From an uncultured Pseudomonadota bacterium (lineage in GTDB: Bacteria > Pseudomonadota > Gammaproteobacteria > Burkholderiales > SG8-41), in the NCBI GenBank assembly GCA_946885605.1, contig CAMPGR010000184.1:1-5427 (forward strand): 5,427 nucleotides of DNA, given 5' to 3'. Below the pieces are notes generated by a model, which made no database searches, was not told where the DNA came from, and saw only the letters and a list, made by a program, of their open reading frames with translations. This document shows, one piece after another, positions 4,091 to 5,427 of this stretch. The position numbers were made by a program, and so were the translations under genes. Each line of letters starts with the position of its first letter. Positions within the stretch are counted from its first letter, which is position 1.

Positions 4091-5427
4091 ATGCTGAAGA
4101 TCTACAACACGCTGACTCGCGAAAAGCAGGAATTCATCCCCATCGTGCCCGGCAAGGTACGCATGTACGTGTGCGGCATGACCGTGTACGACTACTGCCA
4201 TCTGGGCCACGCGCGCGTGATGGTCGTATTCGACGTCGTGCGCCGTTGGCTGCGCGCGCTCGGCATGGAAGTGATGTACGCGCGCAACATCACCGATATC
4301 GACGACAAGATCATCAGGCGCGCGCAAGAGAACGACGAGCCGGTGTACGCGCTGACCGCGCGCTTCATCGAGGCGATGAACGAGGACAATGCGGCGCTCG
4401 GCGTCGAAAAGCCCGACTTCGAGCCCCGCGCCACGCAGTACGTCCCCGTCATGCAGGAATTGATCGGGCTGCTGGAGGAGCGCGGCCTCGCGTACCGCGC
4501 GGAGAACGGCGACGTCAATTACGCGGTGCGCAAGTTTCCCGGTTACGGCAAGCTCTCGGGAAAGTCCCTCGACGAATTGCGCGCGGGTGAGCGCGTGGAA
4601 GTGGACGCAGCCAAGCACGATCCGCTCGACTTCGCGCTGTGGAAGAGCGCGAAGCCCGGCGAGCCGTACTGGGACTCTCCGTGGGGCAGGGGACGGCCCG
4701 GCTGGCACATCGAGTGCTCGGCGATGTCGAGCGCGCTCCTGGGCAAGCATTTCGACATCCACGGCGGCGGGCAGGACCTCCAGTTCCCCCACCACGAGAA
4801 CGAGATCGCGCAATCGGAAGGCGCGCACCGGCACAAGTTCGTGAACTACTGGATGCACAACGGCTTCGTCCGCGTGGACAACGAGAAGATGTCGAAGTCG
4901 CTCGGCAACTTCTTCACCGTGCGCGAGATACTGGCACGCTACGATCCGGAAGTCGTGCGCTTCTTCGTGATCCGCGCGCACTACAGGAGCCCGCTCAATT
5001 ACTCCGACCAGCATCTCGACGATGCGAAGCACGCGCTTGCGCGGCTCTACACGGCGCTTCGCGACGTGCAGGCGAGCGCGGGCCCGATCGACTGGAGCAA
5101 CCCGTATGCCGCGCGCTTCCGCGAGGCGATGAACGACGATTTCAATACCCCGGAGGCAGTCGCGGTGCTCTTCGAGCTTGCCAACGAAGTGAACAAAACG
5201 CGATCGGTCCAGGACGCGGTTCTGCTCAAATCGCTCGCCGGCACACTCGGGCTCCTGCAACGCGAGCCGCTTGATTTCCTGCAGGGCGGCGTTACGGGGG
5301 CGGTGCAGGCGGGAACCGACAGCGGACAGGTCTACACGCCCGAGATAATTGACCGCCTCATCGAGGAGCGCGCCGCGGCGCGCAAGGCGAAGAACTTCGC
5401 CGAAGCCGACCGCATCCGGAACGAATT
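4091..5427 (+). CDS. cysS: Cysteinyl-tRNA synthetase (CysRS), C-terminus cut by the window edge
   Basis: Class I aminoacyl-tRNA synthetase that activates cysteine with ATP and charges tRNA-Cys in the cytosol. The window holds 445 complete codons; E. coli CysRS has 461, so only a short tail is missing and the absent stop is a window effect, not a defect. The nucleotide-binding signatures are HLGH (37-40) and KMSKS (266-270). The catalytic zinc ligands C28, C209 (in GWHIECS), H234 and E238 (in FPHHENE) are all present, at the same numbers as in E. coli. The anticodon-binding helical domain follows, with [12 protein letters not shown] near 295-306 and [10 protein letters not shown] at the cut end. 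The start at 4091 matches the family N-terminus [10 protein letters not shown]. An in-frame ATG at 4064 would add nine residues. Neither start has a clear Shine-Dalgarno. It is divergent from the TPR operon. Confidence 0.96.
   Translation, partial: MLKIYNTLTREKQEFIPIVPGKVRMYVCGMTVYDYCHLGHARVMVVFDVVRRWLRALGMEVMYARNITDIDDKIIRRAQENDEPVYALTARFIEAMNEDNAALGVEKPDFEPRATQYVPVMQELIGLLEERGLAYRAENGDVNYAVRKFPGYGKLSGKSLDELRAGERVEVDAAKHDPLDFALWKSAKPGEPYWDSPWGRGRPGWHIECSAMSSALLGKHFDIHGGGQDLQFPHHENEIAQSEGAHRHKFVNYWMHNGFVRVDNEKMSKSLGNFFTVREILARYDPEVVRFFVIRAHYRSPLNYSDQHLDDAKHALARLYTALRDVQASAGPIDWSNPYAARFREAMNDDFNTPEAVAVLFELANEVNKTRSVQDAVLLKSLAGTLGLLQREPLDFLQGGVTGAVQAGTDSGQVYTPEIIDRLIEERAAARKAKNFAEADRIRNE

Noticed and set aside
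4007..5260. 417-codon minus-strand frame opposite cysS
   Set aside because: Antisense shadow of cysS with low-complexity H/R/V/A composition and no motif. The sense strand encodes an intact CysRS.

Overview
The window looks like chromosomal DNA of a GC-rich proteobacterium, most likely a betaproteobacterium. The support is the gene set (MetZ, LpxH, a cytoplasmic plus a secreted cyclophilin, a small secreted TPR protein, CysRS), its close packing, and the order cysS / TPR / ppiA / ppiB / lpxH, which I recall from many betaproteobacterial genomes. This placement comes from memory, not from a search.

Layout from left to right. Bases 1-160 hold no convincing gene, only a degenerate inverted pair of REP-like palindromes (61-128). 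A consensus TTGACA promoter (159-188) then fires directly into a SAM-II-type riboswitch aptamer (195-256). A strong intrinsic terminator (266-301) follows and ends just before the ribosome binding site of metZ (319-1494, +). This unit reads as feedback control of methionine synthesis: S-adenosylmethionine binding should favour the terminator and switch metZ off. The 3' pseudoknot strand of the aptamer is exactly complementary to part of the terminator stem, which gives a simple antiterminator.

metZ converges on a leftward operon, and the 55-bp gap between them carries a perfect 14-bp inverted repeat (1505-1535). The operon, read on the minus strand, is a signal-peptide TPR protein (3938-3408), a periplasmic cyclophilin PpiA (3358-2771), a cytoplasmic cyclophilin PpiB (2760-2269) and the lipid A enzyme LpxH (2272-1550). 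Spacing tightens along it: 49 bp, 10 bp, then a 4-bp GTGA overlap. It combines envelope protein folding with outer-membrane lipid A synthesis.

The gap 3939-4090 contains divergent promoter candidates and several small inverted repeats. Rightward from it runs cysS (4091 to the window end), cysteinyl-tRNA synthetase. It is cut by the window edge but has all its signature and zinc-binding residues.

Apart from the metZ control region these are ordinary housekeeping genes. I see no phage, insertion sequence, CRISPR array, tRNA or rRNA. The most rewarding element is the metZ riboswitch-terminator unit; nothing else suggests an undescribed system.
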